Counted from the first letter of the stretch, positions 1 through 8,971 are shown. The stretch: 64,000 nucleotides of DNA from JBAIYU01 sp036763085 (GCF_036763085.1 NZ_JBAIYU010000010.1:744001-808000), one strand, 5' to 3'. The notes: generated by a model from the sequence alone, not told the origin. Translations and numbers: made by a program.

Positions 1-927
1 TATCCTTTCCGCCGCGCTCATACCTGCCATACCAGCATGAAACTGTGTTCCTAAATGTCTTAATGGCAAATAAAATTCAGGAGCAAGCAGCAGCAAAAAA
101 AAGGCTTGGCTAAAGGTCAGGTTGTAATACAGCAGCCTTAGGCCAACAGTTACCGCGACTAAAGCTGTACTGATAGTCGCAACGAGTTCCAGCACCAATG
201 CCGATACAAAAGCAACTTTTAATACACTGAGAGTAATATCGCGAAACTCATTGCTCATTCTGGCAATAACCCTTACTTGGTCAACACTGCGTCCGAAAAT
301 CTTGAGGGTAGTAAGCCCTTGCAGCACATCGAGAAAATGGGCACTCAGTCGTGATAAAGTTTCCCACTGACGTTTATTAAGCCTCTCGGCCATTTTTCCG
401 ATCAAAATCATAAATATCGGGATAAGCGGAGCAGTTATTAACAAAATTAAAGCTGTTGTAACATCTAACGGTGTAACTATTCCAAGTATTAATAGCGGCA
501 CTAGCGCCGCAGTACATAACTGTGGTAAGAATTTCGCAAAGTATGGCTCAATATTCTCTACACCCTCGACCATAAGATTTATTAACTCTCCAGACTGCTC
601 CCCGCTTATATGTACAGGTCCTAATGCCAACAGCTGCTTGGCTAATCGCTCGCGCAGATTGCTTTTTATACTTACGGCCAGCTTGTGAGAAAAATGTTCA
701 TTCAACCAAACAAATATTGCCCTCAATATCATAATAACGAGCAGCATGCACATCCAAGGATAGACCGCTGACAAGTCTAAATCACCTAGAAATACCCCAT
801 CAATTATCTTTGTCAAATAGTCGGCTTGCAGTACGACTAATACCCCAGTACCTAGACTTAGACCAATCAGCGTCATAAACAGCTGTCTGTAATTTTTCAT
901 CTCTCTTATAAGACGCTTATCGATCAT
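1..927 (-). CDS. cydD: CydD-like ABC exporter, N-terminal part (cut by window edge)
   Basis: The first 309 codons of an ABC transporter half read to the window edge. The visible part is the type-1 transmembrane domain: several hydrophobic helices with the long cytoplasmic loops typical of exporters. The ATPase domain lies outside the window. CydDC-type exporters move cysteine or glutathione out of the cytoplasm and are needed to assemble cytochrome bd. The cydAB operon lies 3.7 kb upstream on the same strand, which supports this assignment over a generic multidrug exporter. The ATG at 925-927 follows a strong GAGGAG site. The gene starts 17 bases after the preceding small gene, so the two are probably cotranscribed. 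Confidence 0.75.
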   Translation of the reverse strand, partial: MIDKRLIREMKNYRQLFMTLIGLSLGTGVLVVLQADYLTKIIDGVFLGDLDLSAVYPWMCMLLVIMILRAIFVWLNEHFSHKLAVSIKSNLRERLAKQLLALGPVHISGEQSGELINLMVEGVENIEPYFAKFLPQLCTAALVPLLILGIVTPLDVTTALILLITAPLIPIFMILIGKMAERLNKRQWETLSRLSAHFLDVLQGLTTLKIFGRSVDQVRVIARMSNEFRDITLSVLKVAFVSALVLELVATISTALVAVTVGLRLLYYNLTFSQAFFLLLLAPEFYLPLRHLGTQFHAGMAGMSAAERI

Positions 928-944
928 GACTTTCTCCTCTTTAC

Positions 945-1280
945 TTAGCCGAGATGACGCTCATAATCAATGCCTGCTTGGGTAACTTTGACATCCTTTA
1001 TATCAACGCTTTCTGGCATGCCATTTTCATTGACTTGAATATTTGCCCCTTCTATAAAACCATAATCTTGAAGTTTTTTTACTGCCATCATATAGATTTT
1101 TTCATTTAGCTGAACAAACTCAGCAGTAACTTTAGTCATATCTGGCTCACTCTTGAGCTGTTCCTTATAAAATTCCATAAGTACATAGTCATGGGGTCCA
1201 GTCAGGTCTACCTTTTTGAAATGCTCCTTTTCATGCTCACTATATTTCTTAGTAAGTTTAAGTAATAAATCAGAACGCAT
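945..1280 (-). CDS. small winged-helix-like protein, possibly YjcQ family
   Basis: An uncharacterised protein of 111 residues. It is mostly helical and charged, without signal peptide or membrane segment. The C-terminal half has a pattern reminiscent of YjcQ-type winged-helix proteins: a helix with KLQDYGFIEG, a short beta hairpin, then VTQAGIDYERHL near the end. This resemblance is from memory and is weak. The start ATG at 1278-1280 follows an AAAGGGTG site. It lies 17 bases upstream of the cydD-like gene on the same strand, so it may regulate or accompany the exporter. No function can be assigned with confidence. Confidence 0.6.
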   Translation of the reverse strand: MRSDLLLKLTKKYSEHEKEHFKKVDLTGPHDYVLMEFYKEQLKSEPDMTKVTAEFVQLNEKIYMMAVKKLQDYGFIEGANIQVNENGMPESVDIKDVKVTQAGIDYERHLG

Positions 1281-1369
1281 ACTATCACCCTTTCTTAACC
1301 ATTCTACTCACTCTAGCACTCTCATCAACAAAGATATACGATACTTATTCTATCTTATATTGTAATATA

Positions 1370-1397
1370 TTTAAGGCCGGATTACTCCGGCCTTAAA
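1370..1397 (-). terminator. terminator after the FAD/Fe-S oxidoreductase
   Basis: An 11-bp perfect stem (TTTAAGGCCGG at 1370-1380 with CCGGCCTTAAA at 1387-1397) and a 6-base loop lie three bases past the stop codon of the upstream gene. The downstream tract on the minus strand is AT-rich (AAATATATT) rather than a pure T run, so termination may be moderate. Confidence 0.65.
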
Positions 1398-1400
1398 TAA

Positions 1401-4262
1401 TTATTTTTTGCCTTTAGCACATTTATCAACAAGATACGCAATTGACTGATAGCTAATTCCCGCAGTATTTGCAAGACCAATCTCACAAGTACGGCTGTTA
1501 GAATAGCCACACTTACAGTCATGCGGCAAAGCTTCTTTTAAGTGTTCTAAAGCTGATTCATTTAGTTCCGGTACTTCAAAGCCTTTGTCACCAGCGAAAC
1601 CGCAGCACCTTACTTTTTCCGGCACTATAACTTTTGTTGCACAAGCTTCAGCGATTGCCTTAAACTTTTCAGCTAATCCCATTTTGGTTGCACTGCAAGT
1701 GACATGTACCGCAATGGTTTCATCTGATTTTTCAAGGTCGAGCCTGTTTAATAATTGATCATGTATGAACTCAACAGTATCTAAAATCTTTAGGCGCTTA
1801 TCCATTACCCGCTTCATCCGGTATACACATGGACTTGTATCGCAGAGCACAACGTACTCACCATTATTGCTGCATTCTAAGAGCGCTTTTTCTAGTTCTG
1901 CGCTCATGTTATCAGCCGCTTCAAAATAGCCTTTGCTCTCAAACGGCATACCGCAGCATAGTTTATCCATCTCTTTAGGATAAATAACCTCATAGCCAGC
2001 TTTATCAAGCAGCGAGACCATTACTTCGCTTATTTGACGCTGATCTACATCATCTTTTGCTGGTCCCATTGTTCTAGTAACACAGCTAGGGAAGTATACC
2101 ACTTTCAGCTCGCTTTTGGTCTTTTTAGCAAGCGGGCATGGTGTCGAACCGCCACGAGGCAGCCATTTGTTCCATTGAGGTATTTTATTGCCGCTTATTT
2201 TTCTTGCACCAGTCGTCAGACCGTCCATTGTGCATGTCCCCAGCACGGAATGAGCTAAATGCGCTCCAGCCATTCCTAACTTAGCAAGAGTAGTAACTCC
2301 GGCAAAGTTTTCAGTCATAAATTTAGCTATATTCTTAGCTTTAGGTGATATCTTAGTAGAACGATCCTGCTTGGTAAATGAACCGGTGTTAATAGAAAGC
2401 GGACAGGTTGTTTCGCATAAACCATCGGTTGCACAGGTCTCATCACCAAAATACTCATAGTCTTCTTCAAAGCGATGAAGTCTTTCCGGGTTTTCTCCTG
2501 TATTTTTTAGTCTCGTTATCTCGCGCTGTACTGCTATACGCTGACGAGGTGTACTGGTTAAGTTTTTCGACGGACAGTTTACCTCGCAATATCCGCACTC
2601 AATACACTTATCAACAACATCATGCGTTTTGGGCATTAGCTTTAGATTTTCAAGGAATAAGTTCTTGTTATCCGTAATTATAACATCAGGATTGACCATA
2701 TTATCAGGGTCAAATGCTTTCTTAAGACGTCCCATGAAAGAATAAGCTTTCTTGCCCCATTCCATTTCTACGAATGGTGCCATATTACGTCCTGTTCCAT
2801 GCTCAGCTTTGAGTGCGCCGTCAAACTTATTGACAACCATCTCGCAAACTTCTTCGATAAATAACCGATACTGTTCGATCTCAGCTTCTGTATCGAAGGA
2901 CTGGGTAAATACAAAGTGTACGTTACCATCTAAAGCATGACCATAAATAATTCCTGACTCATAGCCATTCTTATTCATACTTTCTCTAAGGGCAAGTACA
3001 GCCTCAGCCAGTTTATCTTTTGGGAAAGCAACATCTTCAATTATAACCGAAGTTCCGATCTTCCTAATTCCACCAACAGCTGGGAAAACACCAGCACGTA
3101 TCTTCCATAACTTTTCATATTCTGCTTTAACATCAGTAAACTCTATTGGAAATATTATTGGAATGTCGGCAAGTACCTGCTTAACTTCGTCTATCTGCTT
3201 TAATAACGCCGCTTTTTCTTCAGTCCTTATTTCAACCAATAGCGCTGCTGCTTCAGATCCTAAGGTCTTCAAATATGCTGGCATGCCTGGTTTGTCCTCA
3301 ACCGAAGACAGCGAGGCGCGGTCAATTAGCTCTGCTGCTGCAACGAGCGGGCGGCTAAGCCTCATAACCGCCTGACAAGCACTATTTATGTCTGGAAATA
3401 TCATCAGTGCCGATGCCTTGTGGGCATGATCGACAACAGTTTTGTATGTAATTTCTGAAATGAAGCCCAGCGTACCTTCCGATCCAATCATAAGATGATT
3501 AATTATATCAAACGGATCATAATAGTCGACGAATGCATTAAGGCTATATCCAGTAGTATTTTTAATTTTAAATTTGTGTGAAATTAACGCTCTTAGTTCA
3601 GTATCAGCGTTAATTTCATCGCGAATAGCTTCGATAGCCGTTATAAGTTCTTGATGCTCATTTGCCCATTGCTTTTTGGAATTTTCATCAGCCGTATCGA
3701 GCGTACTACCGTCAGCAAAAATGAGTTTCATACTAGCTACAGTTTTATAGCTATTGTCTGACGTCCCACAGCACATACCACTTGCATTATTTGCCGCAAC
3801 CCCGCCAATCATCGCATGATTTATTGATGCCGGATCGGGACCTATTTTACGAGCGAACTTTTTCAAATAGGAGTTTGCTTCTGAGCCTATAATGCCAGGC
3901 TCCAGCGAAATGCTCTCACCATTTTCACTAACACTATAACCGCTCCATCCTCCAGCTAACACAAGTAGTACTGAGTCTGTAAGTGCTTGACCTGACAGGC
4001 TTGTTCCGGCCGCCCGAAATGTCACCGGGATTTTAAGAGAGTGGGAAATCTTCATAATTTGTGAAACTTCGTTCACAGATCTAACTTTTACAACTAATTT
4101 TGGATTCATGCGGTAAAGGCTTGCGTCAACCCCGTACGCATATGTCCGGATGGGATCTGCAAAAATTCGTGTCTGTGGGATAAATGCCGATATTTTATCA
4201 AAGAACTCTTTATAATTCACTGGAAGATTTGTAATATCGCTTTCTCTTGATCTCATGCCCAT
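1401..4262 (-). CDS. FAD-binding and Fe-S D-lactate dehydrogenase (GlcD-GlcF fusion type)
   Basis: A 953-residue fusion of a GlcD-like FAD subunit and a GlcF-like iron-sulfur subunit, the architecture of D-lactate (2-hydroxyacid) dehydrogenases that pass electrons to quinone. The FAD-binding PCMH region is near residue 80 (RAAGTSLSGQ). The FAD-oxidase C domain follows to about 520. Two 4Fe-4S motifs sit near 551 (CIECGYCEVNCP) and 606 (CATDGLCETTCP), and two CCG cysteine domains near 765 and 885. An in-frame TTG ten codons upstream exists, but AAAGGTGG lies eight bases before the ATG at 4262, so that start is preferred. The gene is downstream of cydAB with its own upstream region; a lactate-to-bd-oxidase electron path is an inference. 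Confidence 0.88.
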   Translation of the reverse strand: MGMRSRESDITNLPVNYKEFFDKISAFIPQTRIFADPIRTYAYGVDASLYRMNPKLVVKVRSVNEVSQIMKISHSLKIPVTFRAAGTSLSGQALTDSVLLVLAGGWSGYSVSENGESISLEPGIIGSEANSYLKKFARKIGPDPASINHAMIGGVAANNASGMCCGTSDNSYKTVASMKLIFADGSTLDTADENSKKQWANEHQELITAIEAIRDEINADTELRALISHKFKIKNTTGYSLNAFVDYYDPFDIINHLMIGSEGTLGFISEITYKTVVDHAHKASALMIFPDINSACQAVMRLSRPLVAAAELIDRASLSSVEDKPGMPAYLKTLGSEAAALLVEIRTEEKAALLKQIDEVKQVLADIPIIFPIEFTDVKAEYEKLWKIRAGVFPAVGGIRKIGTSVIIEDVAFPKDKLAEAVLALRESMNKNGYESGIIYGHALDGNVHFVFTQSFDTEAEIEQYRLFIEEVCEMVVNKFDGALKAEHGTGRNMAPFVEMEWGKKAYSFMGRLKKAFDPDNMVNPDVIITDNKNLFLENLKLMPKTHDVVDKCIECGYCEVNCPSKNLTSTPRQRIAVQREITRLKNTGENPERLHRFEEDYEYFGDETCATDGLCETTCPLSINTGSFTKQDRSTKISPKAKNIAKFMTENFAGVTTLAKLGMAGAHLAHSVLGTCTMDGLTTGARKISGNKIPQWNKWLPRGGSTPCPLAKKTKSELKVVYFPSCVTRTMGPAKDDVDQRQISEVMVSLLDKAGYEVIYPKEMDKLCCGMPFESKGYFEAADNMSAELEKALLECSNNGEYVVLCDTSPCVYRMKRVMDKRLKILDTVEFIHDQLLNRLDLEKSDETIAVHVTCSATKMGLAEKFKAIAEACATKVIVPEKVRCCGFAGDKGFEVPELNESALEHLKEALPHDCKCGYSNSRTCEIGLANTAGISYQSIAYLVDKCAKGKK

Positions 4263-4372
4263 ACAATCTAACCACCTTTCATATATTGCCAATTTCTAAC
4301 ATAATTCGACTATTTTTTAAATTTTCCTACTATTGATCTTGTTATTGTGTTATTAATTTTGCGGTTTACCCT

Positions 4373-4433
4373 ATTGTAACTTGTTAATTACTAAATTTTC
4401 TGTGATTTAGAACACATTCTCTGTAAATTTAGA
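4373..4433 (-). promoter_or_regulatory. putative activator-type promoter with tandem direct repeat
   Basis: Upstream of the lactate dehydrogenase gene the minus strand has a -10-like TACAAT (4373-4378) with no good -35 box. Instead a direct repeat covers that area: TTCTAAATTTACAGA (4419-4433) and TTCTAAATCACAGA (4399-4412), offset by about 20 bp, two helical turns. Such an arrangement suits a regulator contacting polymerase. The promoter itself is not proven. Confidence 0.4.
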
Positions 4434-4544
4434 AATAGCAGTTAATTCTAATCCTTACGCCCTTCCCAAATAAAAGGCTGGGATTATATATAATTCAAAG
4501 GTATCAGCGGCCTAAATAACTAGCTCTAATCGGGACATGTCTGT

Positions 4545-4580
4545 TAAAAAGCGGCTTACCCGAAGATAAACCGCTTTTTG
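4545..4580 (-). terminator. terminator after cydB
   Basis: AAAAAGCGG (4546-4554) pairs with CCGCTTTTT (4571-4579) around a 16-base loop, two to three bases past the cydB stop. On the minus strand the stem ends in a T run, typical of a rho-independent terminator. It also has T residues on the plus strand. Confidence 0.8.
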
Positions 4581-4582
4581 TA

Positions 4583-5587
4583 TTAATATTCTAGGTTTTT
4601 AGCAGTAACCCGCTTACGGAAAACCCAATAGGTCCAAGCTTGGTAGGCTAGCACGATTGGCACTAAGATAAGCGCCGCAATCGTCATGATCTTTAAAGTG
4701 TAAGGAGTTGAGGATGCGTTGTAAACAGTAAGACTCCAAGCTGGGTTTAAACTAGAAACCATCAGTCTTGGGAATAAACCGGCGAAAAACCCGATCGTTG
4801 TAAGAGCTATCGCCAAACCGCTCATAGCAAAACCCCAACCGTATTTTTTAACCCAAGTTAACCCATAGCCTGCAACAAATGCTACCACCGCACCCCAGAG
4901 TGCAATTCCACCCAGAGCACTTTTGAATAAATCAGTATTGGTGTAAGTTAAGCCTACACAGGTTAGAAAAACCACTGCTGCCGCTGCGCCGGCTTTTAAG
5001 GCAAAGGCTCTTGCCCGATCTATCATTTCACCTTCAACCTTCAAAGTTATAAACAGAGCACCATGGAAAAGGAATACCAGCAAAAAGGCTAACCCGCCCA
5101 CTATTGTATAAGGGTTAAGTAAGTCAAAGAATGTACCCACATAAATCATCTTTTCATTGATCGGCACACCTTTAATAAGGTTGGTAACAGCTACTCCCCA
5201 TAGCAGGGCAGGAACAGCGCTGCCGAAAAAGATAAGCCAATCCCAAGTACTGCGCCAGACTGGGCTATCATCTTTACTGCGGAATTCAAAGGCAACTCCA
5301 CGTACAATCAGTGCGATTAATAATAAGAATAGAGCCATATAGAAGCCACTGAACATGGTTGCGTACACATGAGGAAAGGCTGCAAACATCGCCCCGCCTG
5401 CTGTGATCATCCACACCTCATTGCCATCCCAAACTGGTCCGATCGTATTAATAATTACCCGGCGTTCAACATCATTTCTCCCTAGGAAGGGCAGCAGCAT
5501 ACCAACTCCATAGTCAAAACCTTCAAGGAAGAAAAATCCTGTGAATAACACACCGACGAGGATAAACCATAAGATATTTAATTCCAT
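4583..5587 (-). CDS. cydB: cytochrome bd ubiquinol oxidase subunit II
   Basis: A 334-residue integral membrane protein of the CydB family. It opens with the characteristic helix followed by FFLEGFDYGVG and contains GPVWDGNEVW, both hallmarks of subunit II. About eight to nine hydrophobic segments follow, the usual number. Together with CydA it forms the quinol oxidase that reduces oxygen to water without pumping protons. In strict anaerobes this mainly serves oxygen removal. Its ATG overlaps the last codons of cydA by 10 bases, showing translational coupling, and a strong terminator follows its stop. Confidence 0.97.
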   Translation of the reverse strand: MELNILWFILVGVLFTGFFFLEGFDYGVGMLLPFLGRNDVERRVIINTIGPVWDGNEVWMITAGGAMFAAFPHVYATMFSGFYMALFLLLIALIVRGVAFEFRSKDDSPVWRSTWDWLIFFGSAVPALLWGVAVTNLIKGVPINEKMIYVGTFFDLLNPYTIVGGLAFLLVFLFHGALFITLKVEGEMIDRARAFALKAGAAAAVVFLTCVGLTYTNTDLFKSALGGIALWGAVVAFVAGYGLTWVKKYGWGFAMSGLAIALTTIGFFAGLFPRLMVSSLNPAWSLTVYNASSTPYTLKIMTIAALILVPIVLAYQAWTYWVFRKRVTAKNLEY

Positions 5588-6966
5588 AATGTCGCCCCCT
5601 TCGCCGCTGTTGCAGCAGGAATGCTTGGTTTAGTATCAACAGGTCCTTGCTTGATAAACTTAACAGCAAGATAACCGGCAGCTATTGCTAAAACTCCATA
5701 GACCACTGTAAAACCAATTAGTGATATCCAAATTTCACCTGCAGTAACATTAGGAGAAGCTGCTTGCGCTACTTTCTGCAGACCGACAACTATCCAAGGT
5801 TGGCGTCCGCCCTCTGTTACAAACCAACCGGTTGAGTTTGCTATATACGGTAGCGGTAATGAAAACAGCATTGCTTTGAGTGCGATTGGATAAGCTTCAA
5901 GTTTACCTTTATACCATAATAGAGCACAAAGTAGAGTTATGCCCATCATAACCATACCTGCTATTACCATTACCCGGAAGCTCCAAAACAGCGCTTTTAC
6001 GTCAGGAACGTAGTTACCGGGGCCGTATTTTGCAACTGCTGCAGCTTGCAGTTCTTTAATCCCTTTAACTTCACCTTTAAAAGAATCATGAGCTAAAAAG
6101 GTTAATGCACCAGGCACCCCGAGTTCGAAGGTGTTAGTTTGATTCTTCTCATCAATAACAGCAGCAAGCGCGAATGGTGCTGGATCGGCTGATTCCCAAA
6201 GCGCTTCAGTTGCTGCAAGTTTCATTGGTTGATTTTTAGCAATAAACTGCGTTTGTAGATGTCCACTGCCCATTAACGCAAATAAACCAATAATACTCCA
6301 GACTAACCCCATTTTGAAGGAAGTACGGAACACCTCTAAGTGAGTACCTCTAATTAAATGATATGCACTTATTGCTAGAACAAAAATGCCAGCAGTAACT
6401 ACACCTGAAAGAACTGTATGGGGAAACTGGTTGGCAACGTAAGGATTTGTGATAAGGGCAAAGAAATCTACCATCTCTGCCCGGCCATTATTCAAGGCAT
6501 AACCAACTGGATTTTGCATAAACGAGTTTGCCGCTAATATCCAAAAGGCCGATAAATTGCTAGCAAAAGCTACTATCCAGATGCATGCGGCATGAAGTTT
6601 TTTGGATAGTCTATCCCAACCGAAAATCCAAAGTCCGATAAAGGTCGATTCCAAAAAGAAAGCCGTCAGCGCTTCCATTGCAAGCGGCGCTCCAAATATA
6701 TCACCCATAAACCTTGCATATTCTGACCAGTTCATCCCAAAGTGAAATTCTTGAACTATGCCAGTAACAACTCCCATTGAAAAATTAAGTAAGAATAATT
6801 TCCCCCAGAACTTGGTCATTCTCTTGTATAGCTCATTGTCAGTACGAACATACATGGTCTCCATAATGGCGACCATTATTGATAAGCCTAGTGTCAGTGG
6901 TACAAATAGAAAATGATAAACTGTAGTGATACCAAATTGCCACCGTGCTAATAGGATTTCATCCAT
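5578..6966 (-). CDS. cydA: cytochrome bd ubiquinol oxidase subunit I
   Basis: The haem-bearing subunit of cytochrome bd, 462 residues from the ATG at 6966. A longer in-frame start at 7011 is possible, but AGAGGTGG sits just before the chosen ATG and the family begins with this sequence. His18 matches the haem b595 ligand position, and the GRQPW motif near the quinol-binding region is present. The protein is about 60 residues shorter than the E. coli form, consistent with the short Q-loop class found in Firmicutes. The start overlaps the stop of the Rrf2 regulator gene by eight bases, so regulator and oxidase are one operon. Confidence 0.96.
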   Translation of the reverse strand: MDEILLARWQFGITTVYHFLFVPLTLGLSIMVAIMETMYVRTDNELYKRMTKFWGKLFLLNFSMGVVTGIVQEFHFGMNWSEYARFMGDIFGAPLAMEALTAFFLESTFIGLWIFGWDRLSKKLHAACIWIVAFASNLSAFWILAANSFMQNPVGYALNNGRAEMVDFFALITNPYVANQFPHTVLSGVVTAGIFVLAISAYHLIRGTHLEVFRTSFKMGLVWSIIGLFALMGSGHLQTQFIAKNQPMKLAATEALWESADPAPFALAAVIDEKNQTNTFELGVPGALTFLAHDSFKGEVKGIKELQAAAVAKYGPGNYVPDVKALFWSFRVMVIAGMVMMGITLLCALLWYKGKLEAYPIALKAMLFSLPLPYIANSTGWFVTEGGRQPWIVVGLQKVAQAASPNVTAGEIWISLIGFTVVYGVLAIAAGYLAVKFIKQGPVDTKPSIPAATAAKGATLWN

Positions 6967-7393
6967 AGCATATATCCACCTCTCTTTTATTTTCTTGAGC
7001 AAGGGTCGCAAAATTAACCTGGCTTAGGGCTTGCAGAAACTGTCCTTGGATATTTTCTAAAGCTTTATGTACGGGACAAACTTCTGTGCAGCATTTATTG
7101 TATGACGTTTGCTCTCCTAAGCAGCGATTAAGTGAAATATGGCCCTCCATTGCTTCAATAACACTTAACAACGTTATTTTATAGGGTGATCTTGCAAGCT
7201 CGAAGCCCCCGTCTACACCGCGATGCGATTTGACTATCTCGGCCTTGGCTAAAGATCGCATTATTTTCTGCAAAAACTGCGGTGGTATCTTTTGCTGTTC
7301 AGCAATTATCTGACCGCTAATAATCCTGCCTGGCGCACCAGCCAAATGGAGAACTACTCGAAATGCATAATCTGTTGCCTGATTCAGCTGCAC
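6959..7393 (-). CDS. Rrf2-family Fe-S type transcription regulator
   Basis: A 144-residue Rrf2 protein. A winged helix-turn-helix occupies about residues 1-65 (QKIPPQFLQKIMRSLAKA). Four cysteines follow at 91, 101, 102 and 106, in the region where IscR and NsrR carry an iron-sulfur cluster, so sensing of oxygen, NO or Fe-S status is plausible. The start is a GTG with AGGAGGG seven bases upstream; a second AAGGAG touches the GTG and is too close to be used. It is the first gene of the cydAB operon and probably controls it and itself. Confidence 0.9.
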   Translation of the reverse strand: MQLNQATDYAFRVVLHLAGAPGRIISGQIIAEQQKIPPQFLQKIMRSLAKAEIVKSHRGVDGGFELARSPYKITLLSVIEAMEGHISLNRCLGEQTSYNKCCTEVCPVHKALENIQGQFLQALSQVNFATLAQENKREVDICYG

Positions 7394-7440
7394 TCCTTAA
7401 CCCTCCTCTCTTAATATAATACTGTACTCGTTTGGTATTA

Positions 7441-7453
7441 ATTACATTGTAAT
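7441..7453. promoter_or_regulatory. inverted repeat overlapping the -10 box of the rrf2-cydAB promoter
   Basis: The palindrome ATTAC-N3-GTAAT overlaps the predicted -10 element of the rrf2-cydAB promoter, a good place for a repressor. A second, looser AATAC-N12-GTATT lies just downstream. Rrf2 autorepression is inferred from position only. Confidence 0.45.
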
Positions 7454-7475
7454 ACTTCTCCGAATTGTTCGTCAA
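7446..7475 (-). promoter_or_regulatory. sigma-A type promoter of rrf2-cydAB
   Basis: On the minus strand TTGACG (7470-7475) and TACAAT (7446-7451) are separated by 18 bp, close to the housekeeping consensus. The start of transcription would be about 45 bases before the GTG of the Rrf2 gene. The rest of the 321-base gap to the arsR gene (7476-7673) shows no further gene. Confidence 0.55.
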
Positions 7476-7673
7476 TACTTTTCTATGAATATTTATTATT
7501 TAATAATATCATCTGTCCAGCATTGCATCTATGATTTTTGTTGATAGATTAACTAGCTAAACCATTGATAATCCTCTATAATCTGGAATCACCCGCCTGT
7601 AAAATTTGAGAATAAGTCTATTTATTTTATCTATTACAGCCAAAAAGCTCTGTATTTGTTAATTCATCAAGAT

Positions 7674-7704
7674 AAAAAGGACTCAGGCGCCGGCCTGAGT
7701 CCTC
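7674..7704 (-). terminator. terminator of the hydrogenase-arsR operon
   Basis: An 11-bp perfect GC-rich stem (AGGACTCAGGC at 7678-7688 with GCCTGAGTCCT at 7692-7702) with a 3-base loop is followed on the minus strand by TTTTTAT. It lies about 10 bases past the arsR stop codon. Confidence 0.85.
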
Positions 7705-7714
7705 TTATTCGTTC

Positions 7715-8053
7715 TCAAAACTCATTATTATCTTCATTAAATCTGTCTAGCATCGAGATAGTATCGATTAAGTGATTATTAAAAATATGCCGCGCAACTG
7801 TTAACAGTTCAACAATCATTGGATCACGCAGCGAATAAGTTACCTTATTGCCGTCTTTTGTGCCAAACACAATGTTTTTATTGCGCAATATTGCTAGCTG
7901 TTGCGAAACCGCCGAGCCTTCACTGCCGATTATTGCTTGTATCTCGTTAACATTTTTATCACCTTCAGACAGCAGCTCTAAAATTCGGATACGTAAAGGA
8001 TGGGCCAGAGCTTTAAAAAAGTCTGCTTTAAATCGTTGTAACTCTAGGTTCAT
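7715..8053 (-). CDS. ArsR-family winged-helix repressor
   Basis: A 112-residue ArsR/SmtB-type regulator. A winged helix spans about residues 10-85, beginning FFKALAHPLRIRILELL and with the recognition-helix region SAVSQQLAILRNKNIV. No cysteines are present, so the usual thiol metal site is absent; a metal-independent or other signal is likely. It is the last gene of the hydrogenase operon, 29 bases after the hyfI stop and before a strong terminator. It probably regulates hydrogenase expression, which is inferred from position. Confidence 0.85.
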   Translation of the reverse strand: MNLELQRFKADFFKALAHPLRIRILELLSEGDKNVNEIQAIIGSEGSAVSQQLAILRNKNIVFGTKDGNKVTYSLRDPMIVELLTVARHIFNNHLIDTISMLDRFNEDNNEF

Positions 8054-8082
8054 TTTTTACCTCCAAACAAAAACCAATTCAC

Positions 8083-8574
8083 TCATTCTCTAGTTGCCGC
8101 TACTTCTCTGTTCGAATAACTTTCTAATCGATCCAGAGCTAGCATAATCCCCTCTATTAGAGCCGATGGCCGCGGTGGGCAACCAGGCACATATACATAA
8201 ACAGGCACTATTTTGTCCACTCCGCCCATATTAGCGTAAGACTGTCCTACGACACCCCCGCCGCAAGCACAAGATCCAACTGCTACTACCATTTTGGGAG
8301 CAGCAGCCGCACTATAAGTTTTCTTAAGTGCGATCTCAAGATTGCGAGTTACACCGCCAGTAACCATAAGCATGTCGGCATGACGAGGCGAAGCCACAAA
8401 ATCAACCCCAAAGCGCTGAATATCATAAATAGGATTACATAAGGCCATCATCTCAAAATCACAGCCATTACAGGAGCCTGCATCTACGTGGCGGATATGC
8501 AAAGAACTTCCCAATACTTGTTTAATCCTTTGCTTTAGATTCAGACCTAGATCTATCGCTGTTTTATCTTCCAT
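8083..8574 (-). CDS. hyfI: group 4 [NiFe] hydrogenase small subunit (HyfI/HycG/EchC type)
   Basis: A 163-residue NuoB-like protein, the small subunit that carries the proximal 4Fe-4S cluster of membrane-bound hydrogenases. Candidate ligands are Cys35 and Cys38 (CNGC), Cys102 and Cys132 (GCPPRP). The spaced CxxC, instead of the adjacent cysteines of complex I, fits a hydrogenase. It takes electrons from the ferredoxin-like HyfH and delivers them to the nickel site in HyfG. It lies 18 bases after hyfH in the same operon. Confidence 0.92.
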   Translation of the reverse strand: MEDKTAIDLGLNLKQRIKQVLGSSLHIRHVDAGSCNGCDFEMMALCNPIYDIQRFGVDFVASPRHADMLMVTGGVTRNLEIALKKTYSAAAAPKMVVAVGSCACGGGVVGQSYANMGGVDKIVPVYVYVPGCPPRPSALIEGIMLALDRLESYSNREVAATRE

Positions 8575-8592
8575 TATAGCATATTCCTCTCT

Positions 8593-8946
8593 TTATAATA
8601 CCTGCCGATTGCTTTGCAGCATAATTGGCGATAGCTCAACCAGCTCATTTTTATCTTTAACAGCTATATAACAATTATTTGTTACTTGAATAGCGTTATC
8701 TCCACAAGCATCATAACAAGCACCACAAAAAATGCACTTCGAGTGAGTCAAACATAAGTACACCTTATCACTACTGGAACAGCTTCCAATTGCCCCACTA
8801 GGACATGCTTCAATACATTTCCCGCAACCTGTACAATTGCCGGCCTCAACCTTTACTTTTCCACGGTATTTTACAGAAGCTTGCTGCAAGGGCTGCAAAT
8901 TAGTAACAGTACCTATCTTAAAAATTTTCCTTATTATTTCAAACAA
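8593..8946 (-). CDS. hyfH: hydrogenase ferredoxin-like subunit with two 4Fe-4S clusters (HyfH/HycF type)
   Basis: A 117-residue protein homologous to NuoI/HycF. Two complete cluster motifs are visible: Cys38, 41, 44, 48 and Cys71, 74, 77, 81. Its role is to relay electrons between a soluble donor, probably ferredoxin, and the small subunit HyfI. The start is TTG at 8944-8946, eight bases after GGAGG. The gene lies between hyfG and hyfI with short spacers. Confidence 0.92.
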   Translation of the reverse strand: MFEIIRKIFKIGTVTNLQPLQQASVKYRGKVKVEAGNCTGCGKCIEACPSGAIGSCSSSDKVYLCLTHSKCIFCGACYDACGDNAIQVTNNCYIAVKDKNELVELSPIMLQSNRQVL

Positions 8947-8971
8947 GCTAATTACCTCCGATAATCAGTAA

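Noticed and set aside
1401..4292. Longer TTG start of the lactate dehydrogenase at 4292
   Set aside because: The AAAGGTGG site lies inside that extension, eight bases before the ATG at 4262, so the shorter form is preferred.
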